Source of the DNA: Albifimbria verrucaria
Lineage: Eukaryota > Ascomycota > Sordariomycetes > Hypocreales > Stachybotryaceae
Assembly (NCBI GenBank): GCA_020081605.1
Contig: JAHREC010000013.1
Location: 6,386,001 to 6,450,000 of the forward strand
DNA: 64,000 nt
Direction: 5' to 3'
Positions 10,795-23,176 of this stretch are shown in pieces. Numbering within the stretch: the stretch's first letter is position 1; every line of letters begins with the position of its first letter. A program made the translations under genes and the position numbers. The notes below the pieces were generated by a model that was not told where the DNA came from, made no database searches, and worked only from the letters and a program-made list of their open reading frames with translations.

Positions 10795-12340
10795 CCGCCA
10801 CTTCCGACATTATACTCGTACAAAGCGTCGTGGCCAACCTTAAACGCAAATGCGCCTTGTTTGTCATGGAGTTGACGTATTACATGCTGCCTCTGTATTC
10901 ATCTCGAAGGGCCCGGTGTGTTTGAAGTTCGCAGGATCGGAGCGGAGGTTCGAAGAACAATACGAGATTGAAGAACTCGGTATTTTAGTCGATCTTTCGA
11001 TGAGGACGAGGTATATGGCCTACGCGTTATAGTAGCCAACGATGCTCAAGGACCGGCTTGTATTTTGTACGAAATGCTAGGACTCGATACTGGCAACCGG
11101 ACCTGACGCAGAGACACCAGACAGACAATGAGGAGCGGAGTTCAGCTTTAAGGCTGCCGAATATTCTCGGATAAGACGATAAACTCGCAGAGACAACTCC
11201 GAGAACTCGGGACAAGCGAGACAACCATCTTAATTGGCCTGTGGTTTACTGATGATTCTATATTGCCCTGATTCAACCATGCTGGATTAGGCAATCCCAG
11301 ATTATACGCCCAATTTGGAAATGTGGGATCACCCTGCTTGTCAGGCTGAATTGGGGAAACGATACAGTTGCCAAAACGAGAAGGCAATCTATCGACATCC
11401 AAATGTTCGAAAACAGCCAAAGACGATGCCCAAGAAAGAAAAGGATTTTCGCTAGCGGTTACGGAAGAAATGGGAGTGAGGCAGGATCAGGGGAACGCAA
11501 CACACCTGTTGCGGCCTGAGTATGTCGCTTTGCGGGTAAGACTCGACCTTGCACTGCATCACGCCCTCGCGTGCCATCAGCTGCATGGGGCATAATTTAT
11601 TGAAGTCTCCACATACACAAGAAGACAGCATAGTGGAGAAAGGAGTTACATATACAACTATATCGAACCGGAGTTGTTATGGACGGAGCTAAAGCACCGG
11701 CGAGGGATCCGTCCGAGATCATTAATCTGATTTTTGTTCATTGTTTCCGATACGTGCCGCCCTGTCTGTATGAAGAGGGAGATGCAGAACGTTTGAGCAA
11801 ATACCTACATTAACTTGGTGTATAACATTAATTTACCAGTAATCAGAAGCTCGAGTGGATTTCACATAATGATGAGCAGCATCTGCCATAGAATGTTTAT
11901 TGATCAGTGCCAAGCACTGCTTCCCATAGCCATTCCTTTGTATTCGATATGTTCATTAGTCCCATAGATTCACTATCGATTGAGATAACGTCATAATTAC
12001 TTCTCTAAGATCACCAGGGTCTAGGAGAAACCCTTCAATCCACCCCGGCTGCAGCAGCAGCTTGGTTTTGCCGCTGCAATGTCATACTTGCAACGCCCGA
12101 CATGAACAGCCGCACGTTAATCTCATCTTATGTCAGCTTACTTTCGATTTCACACCTCAATTGCCACGCGTTTCAAAAAGGATGAATAATATGTCTCCTT
12201 CAAGTTGATGTAAAAAGCCCTGAACTGTGTAACATGTGATGTCAATCATCAACCGGACAGGTTGGCTGTCAGGGGTTGCTTGAAATGTGTTGGATTAAAC
12301 AAGTGCAAAATTATTTTACAGAACAAAAAACGCCATTTTA
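10795..12340. other. Spacer without a supported gene
   Basis: Open frames on both strands are short and overlapping. The minus-strand frame 11148-11420 is unremarkable. From about 11800 to 12340 the sequence is AT-rich and non-coding in appearance. It separates the transcription factor from the 3' end of the membrane protein gene. Confidence 0.5.
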
Positions 12341-14832
12341 TCATCTTCCCGCATTCCCTAAACTACTCATTCTTCTGTATGCAATTTGACTCTCCCTTCT
12401 GATAGACTCGTGCTTGGCCAAGTCTCGCTTGCTATACCAGAATAGCATCTTGCCGCTCTGTTCATAGGTGATTCTGCGGTCATCATGAGCAATCTCATGG
12501 CGCCACTCAGCGCGGCAACGGTCCTCGTTCCATCTCACCACAGAAACTCCGTCCCACCATATAAACATCACAAACGCGTAAAATAGGAGCTGGGCCCCGA
12601 GGCACCCGAAGACGATGGGGGTATATATGCGCCTGGCGTAGGAGTCGTACACATCATCGGTATTCAGTGGCACCCACGCTTCTCGGCCCCAGTCGAACGG
12701 AAGGAAACGGTGAAACATGTATGCACTCCAACAATAGCAGCTGTTGAAGAGGCCACTGGTGGAGAGGAAAACCAGCCCCAGGCCAACAAACCCCACAACT
12801 CCATCTTTCACCAATATCATAATCCACAGAACCTGGCCACTCCATCCAAATGGCTTTTTAATATGTATCAACGCCGTGCATGCCGTACTCGCCAGCCAGG
12901 CTAGGCAGGCCCCTACTACCCAGACATGGCGGCAGCTCCAACCTACTGGAGCTGCGTACCACATGATCATGAAGGCGCCAATGACGCTGACAGCAACAGG
13001 GAATAAAGAAAGTAAAAGAAAAAGCCAGTTCGAGGTATAGTGAGCATGAGACTTCATCGATACAGTTCTGTAATCTGTCTTCCACGGACGATATGTATAT
13101 ATAGCGCCCAAAGGTTGTAACCAGTTGAAATAGTGGTCCCATGTTGTCCTTGGTAGAAGCCCTACCACATCGTTGTCATCAATCATATTTTCTCCGCCCT
13201 CCACAACAATAATGGGACGTAATTCAACTGATCGCGAGGACCTCCCAGACACTTTACTTGAGCTACCCTCATCGTTCCACACTGTAGCACGGAACGTAAC
13301 GTTGCCTGAGTGCACAGGGTCCGGAGCCAACAGATTTGTCGTTTCCACAGGAGAGGGTCTCTGATCAAGACTGCTATCACTATCTCCTCTAGCGCGTTCA
13401 GGCACCCTGATCCTCTCTGGCGATAGTTCTGAATCGTGTGACTGTCGTGCTTTGCGTTTTCCGGCCCTAGTTGAACTCTGGGCTTCTTGGTTGATTCGGT
13501 ACTGCCTCTCTAATTCTTCTTTTTCCATTACCGCTGTAGTTCTCTCAACAAACAAGTGCATGATGGTCAAGCATGTCCGGCGACTCGTAAAACTCCCAAC
13601 TGTATTGCTCAGAAGAGCCAGAGGAACGAGCCACATAAGGTATACGGCGCTACCAATGCGACCACCTGGCTTACTCGTGTTTCCTCCACCCAAATCATCA
13701 TAGAGAGCAGCAGCAACACCAAAAACATAAATAAAGATTGCCAAAAGTGTGCGGAGGAACTCGTTAGTTCGGGCATCGGCGAGCACACGCGCACAGTGAC
13801 GCCACTCGTCCCATGCACCCATGGATTGGCCTCGGCTGCCGTCATCAGAGATAGGCTGCCCTATTCGCCCTAACTGATCCAAAATCATATGGTAGTGTGT
13901 CTCTGATTCTATATTAGCTCCGTTTATCTCTTCAAAGCCTGCCAAAACGGTTGCAATGACTCGAGCCCTGTCGTGGGGCTTGTCATACATGTCACTGTCA
14001 TCCTCATCATCTTCGTGATCGGGCTCCGGCTGCTCGACTGGCTGCATAGGTGCAGTTCGAATCCCGAAAATCCGCACCAACCCATATAAAAGGGCGATTC
14101 TGCTGCACGTTCCCAGCGGTGTCGAAGACGATAATAAAGAAAGTTCCGCCACCAGCGCTTGGCCCTAGAATAGAGCAAAGCACAGCTACGAAACCAGTGC
14201 CTCCACTCTCGTTTCCAACGTTGCAATAATTCGCGACGCCGTTCGATATATGACGACCACCCAGGCTCCCGTCCGACTTGTTTTAGACACTTGCTCAGAG
14301 CGATCGCATATAGCCTTCTCCAAACGTAAATCTTATGCAAAATACTCCAAAAGCTATCGATTGGATCACCAACAGCATGAATTAACGTTGTAAACCGCCT
14401 CTTATCGATGGGACTAAGCTCTATGTTGCTAAGCAGGAGGATGACAGGGATGATCCAGGTTGTGAGTCGTGGGATGGCGTCCCAGTAAAACGTTTGGCCA
14501 CCACAAAATTCATCACAGCCTGCTCTTGTAAGTATGATGTTGTCTGATGTATTGGCAAGTTGACCGTCTTCTCTGAATCCAAAGAATTCCGGTGTACCGA
14601 ACTGTTTCCAAAAATCAGGGTTTTGTCTTTGTCGAGCCTTGATTTTCACGACACATGTCTTTCGATCCCAATGCTTTTCATGTACCTCATCACAGGAAGT
14701 TTGTATTGAGCAATCTGTGCCATTTTGAATGCCAAATTTGTTTGGAAACTCCAAGGCTGTTGTGCATGGCACATAGATCAGGCTTTGAGCCGCAAGAAAA
14801 ATCATAAAAGAGGAGCAGTATCGCTTGTACAT
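12341..14832 (-). CDS. Fungal polytopic integral membrane protein, unknown function, one frame break
   Basis: The first part, starting at the ATG at 14832, has a signal peptide 'MYKRYCSSFMIFLAAQSLIY', a Cys-rich luminal segment ending 'GCDEFCGGQTFYWD', then a helix 'TTWIIPVILLLSNIELSP' and the block 'IDKRRFTTLIHAVGDPIDSF'. A second frame, open from about 14160 to 12341, carries 'RVIATVLAGFEEINGANIES', 'DARTNEFLRTLLAIFIYVFG' and at least five more membrane helices before a charged C-terminus. The two overlap from 14152 to 13924, and one missing base in that interval joins them into roughly 830 residues. This is a recurrent uncharacterised fungal membrane family. The middle of the protein holds an acidic linker ('PDHEDDEDDSD') and a Ser/Arg-rich loop. 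No enzymatic motif was recognised. Confidence 0.75.
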
Positions 14833-15993
14833 GATGAGGAACTCCTTTCCGGTTATTTAATGAATATGGAGGTAGAATCTCCTGTTATTCGAGGGCATAT
14901 TTACGCAATATGTTCTGTTATGTATTCGCAAGCTGCTTTCTAGGCATCCATCTTCTTATATGAGTTTCCTCCGAGGGAGCGCCTGCATAGATACAACACA
15001 ACAAGTACCAATATTGATTAAGCTGTAACTGTTGTGCTCAAATCCAAGTGAAGCTAACACATGTGGGCTGGGTCGAACGCTCCCTCTGACCAGGTACGCG
15101 CGCTTCAAGATGCAGCCCTCAGCCTCGCCGGCGGCTCTACGGCATGAACGACAAGCCAATTGAAGATGGTCATTCCAACACGTGCACATCTTGATCATAT
15201 CCCTTGGCTAATCACCCAATACAATCTAAAGTGATCTCCAATAGAGTTTCAACACAATAGGGGAGGAAACGGATATGCATGTGGCTATGCTAAGGCGAAT
15301 ACAGCCTGGCGACATGACTCCTGGCGAAGGCGCATTTGTGCATTATTGGAAATTCATTGTGAGAGTTTCAGGAAAAGGCAGCGAAACAGAATGAAGTCTA
15401 CAGTAAGCCTAGCCCAAGAAGTTCTAGACTTTTGTTATTTTAATCCGCGCGGGAAGCCACGGCGTCTGCAGGTTGAGTAGCCCAATCTAACACGGCATTG
15501 TCTGCGACGTCCCGAATATGCCACCAAGAACGCCGATAAGCCACCACCCGTAATGCCACATAAATCATTTTGATGCTCTCTAGGGTTTCCAGACAAGTTA
15601 CAGAGAGTTAGCTTTAGTAGGACATGTCAAAGAAGAAGCTGAACTTGCGGAATAGCAAATATATGGCCATCAATGATCAGAGTTGAGACTTGACTGACGC
15701 CGGGAACAACCCTGACAAGCTATTATAACATGGGACTGCATTCCATATTGTCGAATTTCGTAGAGGGGTCTTGCAGCAAGCCTTTTCTCTATTATTGGGT
15801 GAGTAAAAACCAGGGTTTTTGTCCCAACGTAAGTATAGGTAGGTGCCTGAAGGGCCCAGACTGTCAGGAACATGGAAGGGATTATGTTTAGCATATTTTA
15901 AATCAACAACATAATTTAAACCTAGCGAATGCAATAGCTAGACTATTCTAGAGCCCTGGATCATGATAGATAACACCAGACGCTCGAATATCA
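14833..15993. other. Spacer without a supported gene
   Basis: Moderately AT-rich. Only short open frames of under 90 codons with no domain are present. It lies between the promoter side of the membrane protein and the 3' end of the P450. Confidence 0.5.
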
Positions 15994-17479
15994 TTATTCC
16001 GTCTGAATGAATGCTGGTGCTTCAACAGCCTGTCCCTTTTCTCTATCATTCGTAGGAATAAACAAATCGCGATGCAGAGATAGCACGTTAGTATTTGGGC
16101 GCAATCGTGCCCGGATAAACAGTTCTTTTGGTTTACGGTTGAGACTGGACTGGTATTGCAGCCTGTAGTCAGGATCCGACAATACAAAGTCGAATTTCTG
16201 AAATAGGATTGCGGTTGCAATCATAGCCTCTTGTATCGCGAAATCACTTCCAATGCAGCTGCGTGGGCTATTACCAAATGGTTTGAACGCATTCTTGGGA
16301 AGCTTCTTTATATTCTCTTCTGTCATTCTCTCAGGGAGGAATTCATTTGCATTGCTGCCAAACACTGCCGGGTCTCGATGAAGAGCTGGAATAAAAACCA
16401 TGACCGTCTGACCATGGTGTATCATATATTTCTTCCCCAGAACAACAGGCTGATTGTCCTCGTTTGAAGGCGTCAATGCAATCATCTGAGCGGGAGGCTC
16501 AAGGCGCAAGGTCTCGAATAAACAAGCCCTGACGTAAGGGAGCTTATTGAGATGATCATTCGTCATACCGCCACCCTTGAGTACTCGGTCAATCTCTCCC
16601 TGAAGCTTGGAGTAGGCTTCAGGGTTTCGAATTAAATGGAAGAACAAGAATGAAAGGAGCCCTGCCGTTGCATCGTGCCCAGCACACAGAGAAGTTATCA
16701 TATTGTCGATAATTATGTCATCCGTAAGGTGCTTGCCGGCTACCGGATCACGACGGTGTAACATGGCTGTGAAAAGATCCTTTCGGTTGTTAACCGTCTT
16801 GTCACCTTCGAGGCGACGACGATCAGCTAGTATTTCTGCACAGAACCTGCGGATAAATTGGCTGTTCTCATCAAATTGGCGATTGGCCGTCCATTGCATC
16901 CATGTGATCCATGCCGGGGATTGGAGCATCTCTGTATTTCAGTAAAAATATTCCCAAAACGAAGTACAAATGGGTGATATTCATCATGATAGAAAGAGTT
17001 AAATCGTGTATTCATGGCCGTCAGAGCAATAGTATCCAGAGTTAGTCGCATGAAATCAGCGGAAACATCAATAGAGTTCCCAGGGCCATGACGTGCCCAT
17101 TTTAAAGCGAGCTGCGATGTAATATCAACCATCGCATCAAACATATCTTTAATTGAAGAAGGCGTGAAAGCTAGGTTCAATGTACGTCGAGCCTGACCCC
17201 AGCTCACCTGAGCAGTTTCTGCCGTGAAGAGGCCATCAGGAGCACTTTAGCCAATGCCCCAGCTGAACCTGTGATGTGTTTCTTAAAGTCCTTGCGGGAG
17301 CAGACCTCGTCTACTAGCTCTTGACAAGCAATCAGAATCCGGACATTGCCGCCCAGACGAAACTTAATCAGTCGACCTCTTTGCTCGACATGTGTCATAA
17401 AGCTCTGCATTGTGTCAAGGTCAATATCCAGAAGATTACCTATCAATGGCCAGCCACGAGGTCCTGGAATGGGCTCCAT
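15994..17479 (-). CDS. Cytochrome P450, CYP505-like heme domain without reductase
   Basis: The start 'MEPIPGPRGWPLIGNLLDID' at 17479 is the proline-rich hinge of soluble P450s such as the CYP505/BM3 type, with no N-terminal membrane anchor. In order follow 'DGLFTAETAQVSWGQARRTL', 'FTPSSIKDMFDAM', 'SADFMRLTLDTIALTAMNTR', the I-helix 'SLCAGHDATAG', the K-helix 'ETLRLEPP' (ExxR), 'HRDPAVFG' and the heme loop 'FKPFGNSPRSCIGSDFA' with the Cys ligand. Two places, near 17240 and 16937, each need one added base. The protein ends at about 490 residues, shortly after 'PKELFIRARLRP', with no flavodoxin or FAD/NADPH domain, so electrons must come from a separate CPR. Hydroxylation of a fatty acid or similar chain is a family inference. 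Confidence 0.85.
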
Positions 17480-18239
17480 ATTGAAGTGGACGATGTTTGT
17501 GAAATCTGTTGAGTTTGCGAGGATGCTTGCTCTTGCAGAGGTTCTCTCGAGGGAAATTGTGATTAGTCAAAAAGACCAAATTCAAAAGGACAAAAGAGGT
17601 TGGTTTCTTTGAAAGAAGGACCATATACCATGTGTAATCATTGTTGGTTCGTGCTCTTACAACCAACAACGACAATAATAAGAAGGCGAATATAACCTCA
17701 TGCCGTAGAACGAACTTGCGTGGGTGGGGCCATATAGTTAAGAACCAACTGCACAAATGCAGCATACAGTTGGCTTATGCACTTGGTAGGGGCGTTTACC
17801 AACCGAGTCAACTACCTACAAAGATCACAATACATCAGGTAAGCTCTGGCCGTCGCTGGCTCCAAATACCTTTGAACTTTGAAGATTGATAGTTCTATTG
17901 TGTGACCCAGACAGCATTAAGCTGTGCTTATAGACAGGTTGGACCCGGCATTCATATTTTCATTATTAGATCGTTCTTTTCTTCCATACAATTTTGCTAC
18001 ACGACTTTTGCTAAGAACATCCACAGTCATCTACAGTCCAGCACTGTCCATATCTCACAATCTAAAGGTACATTCTTAATGATACATGGACATAGCTTCC
18101 ATAAGCAGCATTCACTTTATTTTGAACAGGCTGGTTTGCTATAAATTAGCAAGAAAACTGTTCTGAAAAAGGCGTGATAGTCTATGAATAGCAGAGTGAC
18201 ATCCAATCACAGACTTGGTGCGCGTCGATCCGGCGGTTG

Positions 18240-18246
18240 GGCTAAA
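18240..18246 (+). promoter_or_regulatory. GGCTAAA, XlnR/Xyr1-type activator site
   Basis: GGCTAAA is the core site recognised by the fungal (hemi)cellulase activator XlnR/Xyr1. It lies about 730 bases upstream of the LPMO start, in the intergenic region shared with the P450. A 7-mer can occur by chance, so this is only suggestive. Confidence 0.3.
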
Positions 18247-18901
18247 GTGATTCGTCTTAGAACGCTGTGCCGCTGAATCGAGGCTTGATCGTAGACCTTT
18301 TCAAGCCTAATGTCGCTCAGTAAGTCATTTGTTCATACATCTTGTCTTATGTGAGCCCTTTCATCACCATCTCGTCGACATTGCGAACAGCTGCGCACTG
18401 ATGTCATTTGAACGTTGACTTACCTGCCTCTTAGTTAGCACAAATAGAAACAGTTTACTGAGAAATCTTAGGCCATCTCGCCGGGCGACGAGCAGTGTTG
18501 GGAACAGAATTTCCTTTTCTAGAAGCGGAACACTGGCGCCGCTGTCAACCAGATCAGATACAACACATGGAGCTGACATTCCGGAACAGATGTGCTGGCA
18601 AATTTGAAATAGTGGCTTTTGATTGGAAGAAGATGTCGCATTTCAAGTTTAATCTTATTAATATCCAATAATGGTGGTCACGCTATACTTCAAAGCACGA
18701 GGACGTCATTCAACAGGGTGTCCCTGATAGGCTGCTCTATGGTGTGCTTTGGATTTAATGCATTTATGTCGATCGTTTCTCGGAGCTTAGTTTCAACTGG
18801 CCTATTACGGACATCGTGACAGCTCGGGAGTTGATAATCCTTGCACAAAGTAGAAACTGTCTAGTGCTGCCACAACTGAAAAGCCTCCAGAATATTCTTT
18901 G

Positions 18902-18909
18902 TATATAAG
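18902..18909 (+). promoter_or_regulatory. TATA-like element of the LPMO gene
   Basis: TATATAAG lies about 70 bases upstream of the LPMO ATG at 18978, a normal distance for a fungal TATA box when the 5' leader is short. Confidence 0.5.
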
Positions 18910-18977
18910 CGAGCTTTGTTCCTGGCCCTACAGTAATACATTCGTACGGTCGTCATTCCACCACCAAGGCCGGCAAA

Positions 18978-19836
18978 ATGAAGTTCTACACGGCTTTAAT
19001 CTTTGCCGCAACAGCGGTAAACGCTCATTGTAAGTTTGACGAGCCATTGTTAGTCACCATGCTAACTAATACATTACAGACACTTTCCCAAGGCTTGTAG
19101 TCAATGGGCAATCTGAGACATCTGATTGGGTATCTGTACGAACAACCAAGAATGCTCAGTCGAAGGAGGGTGTTTTGAGCGTCAACAGTGCCGATCTTCG
19201 ATGCTATTCGACTCAAAAGGCTCCTAGCGTGGCCACTGTCCCGGCAGGGGCTACTGTGTACTTCATCTCTTCTCAACAGGTAATATTCGGTGGCCTCTAC
19301 AACTATCCTTTTTGCTAATAGCTTGGCAGGTGAACCACCCTGGTCCGACGCAATACTGGCTTGCGAAGGTGCCGTCTGGACAATCAGCTTCAAGCTGGGA
19401 CGGCTCTGGGGCTGTCTGGTCAAGAATCTCTACAACAACACCTACAGTGGACAGCAACAAGCAACAGCATTGGCCTGCTGAGAGTGAGTACCAACGAGTT
19501 GAAACACTACTACAATAACGTAACACCCCACTAACCATTTCCCTGCTAGACCTCTACCGAACGGTAGATGTAAAGATCCCATCGAGCCTTGCGGCTGGCG
19601 AGTATCTCCTTCGAGTCGAACAGATTGCCTTGCATCAGGCCCAACAACAGGGTGGAGCACAGTTCTATATTGCGTGTGCGCAGATCAAGGTCACTGGAGG
19701 TGGCAGTGGGATACCTGGACCTCTCGTGTCGCTTCCAGGCGCATATGGATCGAACGACCCCGGCATTGTAGTTGATATCTGGTCCAAGCCTATTGATAAC
19801 TACAAGGGACCTGGACCTTCTATCTGGACTGGTTGA
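18978..19836 (+). CDS. AA9 lytic polysaccharide monooxygenase (former GH61), secreted
   Basis: Copper enzymes of this family cleave cellulose or hemicellulose oxidatively outside the cell. Four exons, 18978-19029, 19080-19279, 19330-19483 and 19550-19836, are intact. A signal peptide '[16 protein letters not shown]' is followed directly by His, which becomes the N-terminal copper-binding histidine after cleavage ('[11 protein letters not shown]'). The second copper His is in '[15 protein letters not shown]', and the axial Tyr with its nearby Gln is in '[12 protein letters not shown]'. The length of about 230 residues fits a catalytic domain alone. It ends '[10 protein letters not shown]' with no CBM1. 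The gene is convergent with the secreted DJ-1-like gene, 160 bases away. Confidence 0.95.
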
Positions 19837-19996
19837 ATGTACAGTACCCAACAACTATAGTAACTTTGCAAATAGTGAAGCAAGATCACATTGTACAGAA
19901 TTATATAGCCAATACTTGCAAGCACCGAGCAAAAGCTGTTCAAATTCCATATTCTACCATGTTATGACCTAAATATCGCTATGTTAATAAGCCACC

Positions 19997-20916
19997 TTAG
20001 ACTACGATGAGTTTTTGTCGTTGTTCACTCAAGTTGTTCTCCGTAACATTGAAGATGTCTGCAAAGGGGTCCCATGAGGGATCTTTGTGTGCCTCATATT
20101 CCATCCAGTTTGCAATCATCGTTGCATTCTCTGTTCCATACACGTGGTTTATCCAAGCCAACGTCACGTCAATTCCAGCCGAAACCCCGAAGCTGTCCAG
20201 ATGTTTCCATCTACAACCCAGCGAGCGTGAGGGATCCATGTCGTATTTGGACCAGTCGCGACAACAGTGGCGAATGCGTTCTTATTTGTGGTCGCTTTCT
20301 TGCCATCCAATATGCCTGATTTGGCTGCGAGTATTGCTCCCGTGCAGACAGTGATAATGTATTGAAGCGATGGGTACACTTTCGCAATGTAGTCGATATG
20401 TTCTTGAATATAAGGTGATCGCGTACCTAACCCTCCTGGTACAATTAAAACATCGATATCAGGTGCATTTTTGAAAGTACTTGTTGGTTGTATGGTTGGA
20501 TAGAAACTCGAGTTATATGGGTTCATTGACCCGACCATGGGCTGCGTTGTCACAGGATCCAACGTATCCGATAGTATGTGGAGATTGACATGGGACATCC
20601 GAGTCAAAAATCCAAGTGCATCCAACGGGCCGTATGCATCAAGCATCTGAAACCCACGGAAGACAACAATACCAAAGTTTTTCGGCTTGGATTCTACATC
20701 TGTTGGCAACGAAGGTGGCCACTTCCCAACGGCATTGGTGCAGGTCGGTTCTGGGGCTGCCGAGGTTGTAGGAGTACCTGAACTGATACCGCCTAAGAAA
20801 ATCAGCTTTTGGTCTCATCCTAGCCGCTTCTACTGACTCTGTGGTTTGTGGTGTGATCCTGTTGCCGCCACCAGTGAAAGGCTGAGGCCTATTATCAACA
20901 ACTTGTGTAGTGCCAT
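19997..20916 (-). CDS. Secreted DJ-1/PfpI family protein (isonitrile hydratase-like)
   Basis: The start at 20916 gives a signal-peptide-like leader 'MALHKLLIIGLSLSLVAATG'. A 45-nt intron (20793-20837, GTCAGT...TTAG) leads into a Thr/Pro/Ala linker. The DJ-1/PfpI domain follows: 'NFGIVVFRGFQMLDAYGPLD', 'DIDVLIVPGGLGTR', the nucleophile elbow 'ITVCTGAILAAKSGILDGKK' with the Cys, and 'WTAS' then 'GVSAGIDVTLAW'. One base is missing near 20193, between the last two blocks. Members of this subgroup act as isonitrile hydratases or glutamine-amidotransferase-like regulators. Here the leader suggests export or the secretory pathway, which is unusual. The substrate is unknown. Confidence 0.8.
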
Positions 20917-22133
20917 GACACAGGATGTATACTAGATCTAAGATTCGAATCCGAGCTGGGTCTTACCGTTTCTCAGAGTTGTGATGTCCGCAAATCATGG
21001 AACTTCCTGTTATATACATAATGAGAGCTGCTTGGACAGTACTCGCCCCCAAGCTTACAAATTGAGAATCAGATTTATATTTATTGTGAGCAAGTTTACC
21101 CTGCCAGTCCTGATAAACCCTGCGTTAGTTCACTTGGCCCTGCTTCTCTCGGCAACGGAGAGTCTTCTCCGCCTGAGTTGCAATCAACAGTTGGGTCTCA
21201 AATGTTCAATCAGGAAGGAGTTGCGCGTATCAGTTGATTACTGCACCACTTGATTCGGCTTTGGTAGCCGAGAGATAGCCAAACCAAAAAGTGGTTTGGG
21301 TTGATATCGGTTCTTGTTGCTGAGGCCGTTACATCCTTGGTTATTCCTCGAGCTCTCAACGTTCGCTTTCTTGAGTCTTCCAAGACTAAGCCATTCATGC
21401 CAGGCGCTACTATGCTACCCACCTGACAGGGTCCTCATCCTACATGTACCAGGCCGACACCAATGACAACTCGCTCATTCCCACATTTCCGGATGTAACT
21501 GTAACCTCATCGGCCTTAAGACGGCAAATCCTGTTCGTAACTCCTTTTGCAATCTTTCAAGCTCCACTAAGTTTCATTCGGATTGAGCAGCTCTCGGTAA
21601 CCCAGGTAGTCTTCCAAATGATAGACCAATATTCTCCGAAGATCGTCAAACCCCACAACCAATGCAGTAAGCGCGCACGGATTACAAGATCATGGGTGTT
21701 ACATACGAGGTTGCACCAAAGGGTGGACGGAACAAAGATCAGAATGGCACCATTACTTGAGTACAACCTGAAATCCGAGAACTTTCCTCAATGTAAAAAG
21801 CTGGAACCTAGCACCTCGATCTTTATATTCCTATATTGCATTACTGGAGTTATTGAAACATTTGGTGGCTTCAGCTGAACAGAATTAAGAACACCAATGG
21901 AAATGATGTATCTTGACTTTTCATCTAATTCAGTCTGATAAGGGCTGGCCTTTGAGCCAATGAGTTGTGACATGAATCGAGCAGTTGGTTTACTATAGTG
22001 ACATAGACCGATACCAAGTTCTGATATCCCCAATATTTTAGTAATATCTAAACAAAGTCAAAGTACCAAGCGTCGTGGTGATTTTGACGCAGCAGTTTCG
22101 ACATGCTTTGCTCGGCGACTATCTAGGTCTGGA
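20917..22133. other. Spacer without a supported gene
   Basis: A plus-strand frame at 21444-21878 of 144 codons is the longest, but it has no recognisable pattern, and a minus-strand frame overlaps it. Nothing else is seen. Confidence 0.4.
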
Positions 22134-23176
22134 TCACAGCCAATTCTTGTCGCCGTGGTGAGACAGATATGCGCCGCCATCACCGTTCTCGATGCTACAT
22201 TTCTCCCAGACATTTATGACATCCCTAACAGCATCAGGAGGCGTAGAAGGACCTTTGAAATCTGGTGCAAATTTCTGGACTAGTCCTGCAAAGTCTTGCA
22301 ATATCTTTTGCTGCTCTGGGGTGGCTGTTGGTTAAAAGACAAATGTTCAGCTTTGCCATCTATAACATTTAATATCAAGATTCATACCGTTTTTGTGGTG
22401 GCCTACGTCGACCAAGCCAGGACTCAGACTGAGCAACAGGATCCTGTCTTTCCTATACTGAGCGCTAAGTTTCGCGATGGCCATGTTCAGGCCAGTCTTG
22501 CTTATAGCATAGAGACTGTTGTACGGCTGATCAAGCAGCCTAACAGGCTCTGGGTCTGCATGTGCAGAGGTAATTGCAATTACTTTCTTTACTTGCCCTT
22601 TCAGAAGAAGAGGAATGTACAGCCGGATGAGGTAGATGACGGAAAGAACATTATACTTGGTCATTTTTTGCATCTCAATCTCGAGCTTCTCTGGCTGCTC
22701 TGCTCTACTCAAAGTCAGTATTGGTTAAATAACACCGTGTGACGGTCTCGTGCTTACAAAACCCCAATTGGCTCATATACATCCCACTCAGGCATGTAAG
22801 CCGCATTGGCAACAAGGTAATCCAAGCTTCCACCGGTAACATCGGATGTGGAAGCGACTGTGGCCTATTCCGTGTTATCTGAGTACTTGAGCGGCTGTGG
22901 CTCGCCAATCGCATTGACTAACCTTGAGGGCTTCGTAATCGCCGATATCAGCTTGGAGAATCGTGATGTTAGACCTTCCAGGAAGATGTTCAGCAAGCTT
23001 CTTGTCAGTAGTAGGTTTATCGCGAACAATTCCAATCACGACATTATCGGGATGCGCAGAGAGTTGAACCATGAACTCCCACTGCATTGCTGTTAGTGAG
23101 GTTGGATTATGCATATCAATAATAAGGCACTCACACCAAGGCCTCTAGAGACACCAGTGATCACGTAGGAAGGCAT
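22134..23176 (-). CDS. Short-chain dehydrogenase/reductase, sniffer-like
   Basis: Five exons on the minus strand are intact and in phase: 23176-23135, 23081-22923, 22864-22758, 22706-22389 and 22324-22134. The Rossmann start 'MPSYVITGVSRGLG' carries the TGxxxGxG motif interrupted by intron 1. Then come 'VVIGIVRDK', 'ITILQADIGDY', 'LDYLVANAAYMPEW' (NAG-like motif as NAA), 'VKKVIAITSAHAD' and the catalytic 'YAISK' (YxxxK), followed by 'SLSPGLVDVG'. The roughly 270-residue length is typical for a single-domain cytosolic SDR using NADP(H). The substrate is not predictable. Confidence 0.9.

Larger units (their letters stand above)
17480..18977. other. Spacer; promoter region of the AA9 LPMO
   Basis: This lies between the divergently oriented P450 and LPMO genes. 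No coding pattern was found. It contains the GGCTAAA site and the TATA-like element listed separately. Confidence 0.5.

Noticed and set aside
13452..13873. Plus-strand open frames opposite the membrane protein gene
   Set aside because: They are shadows of the long minus-strand reading frame, which has clear membrane helices.
21444..21878. 144-codon plus-strand open frame
   Set aside because: No domain, signal, intron or promoter context; an overlapping minus-strand frame is equally open. Likely chance.
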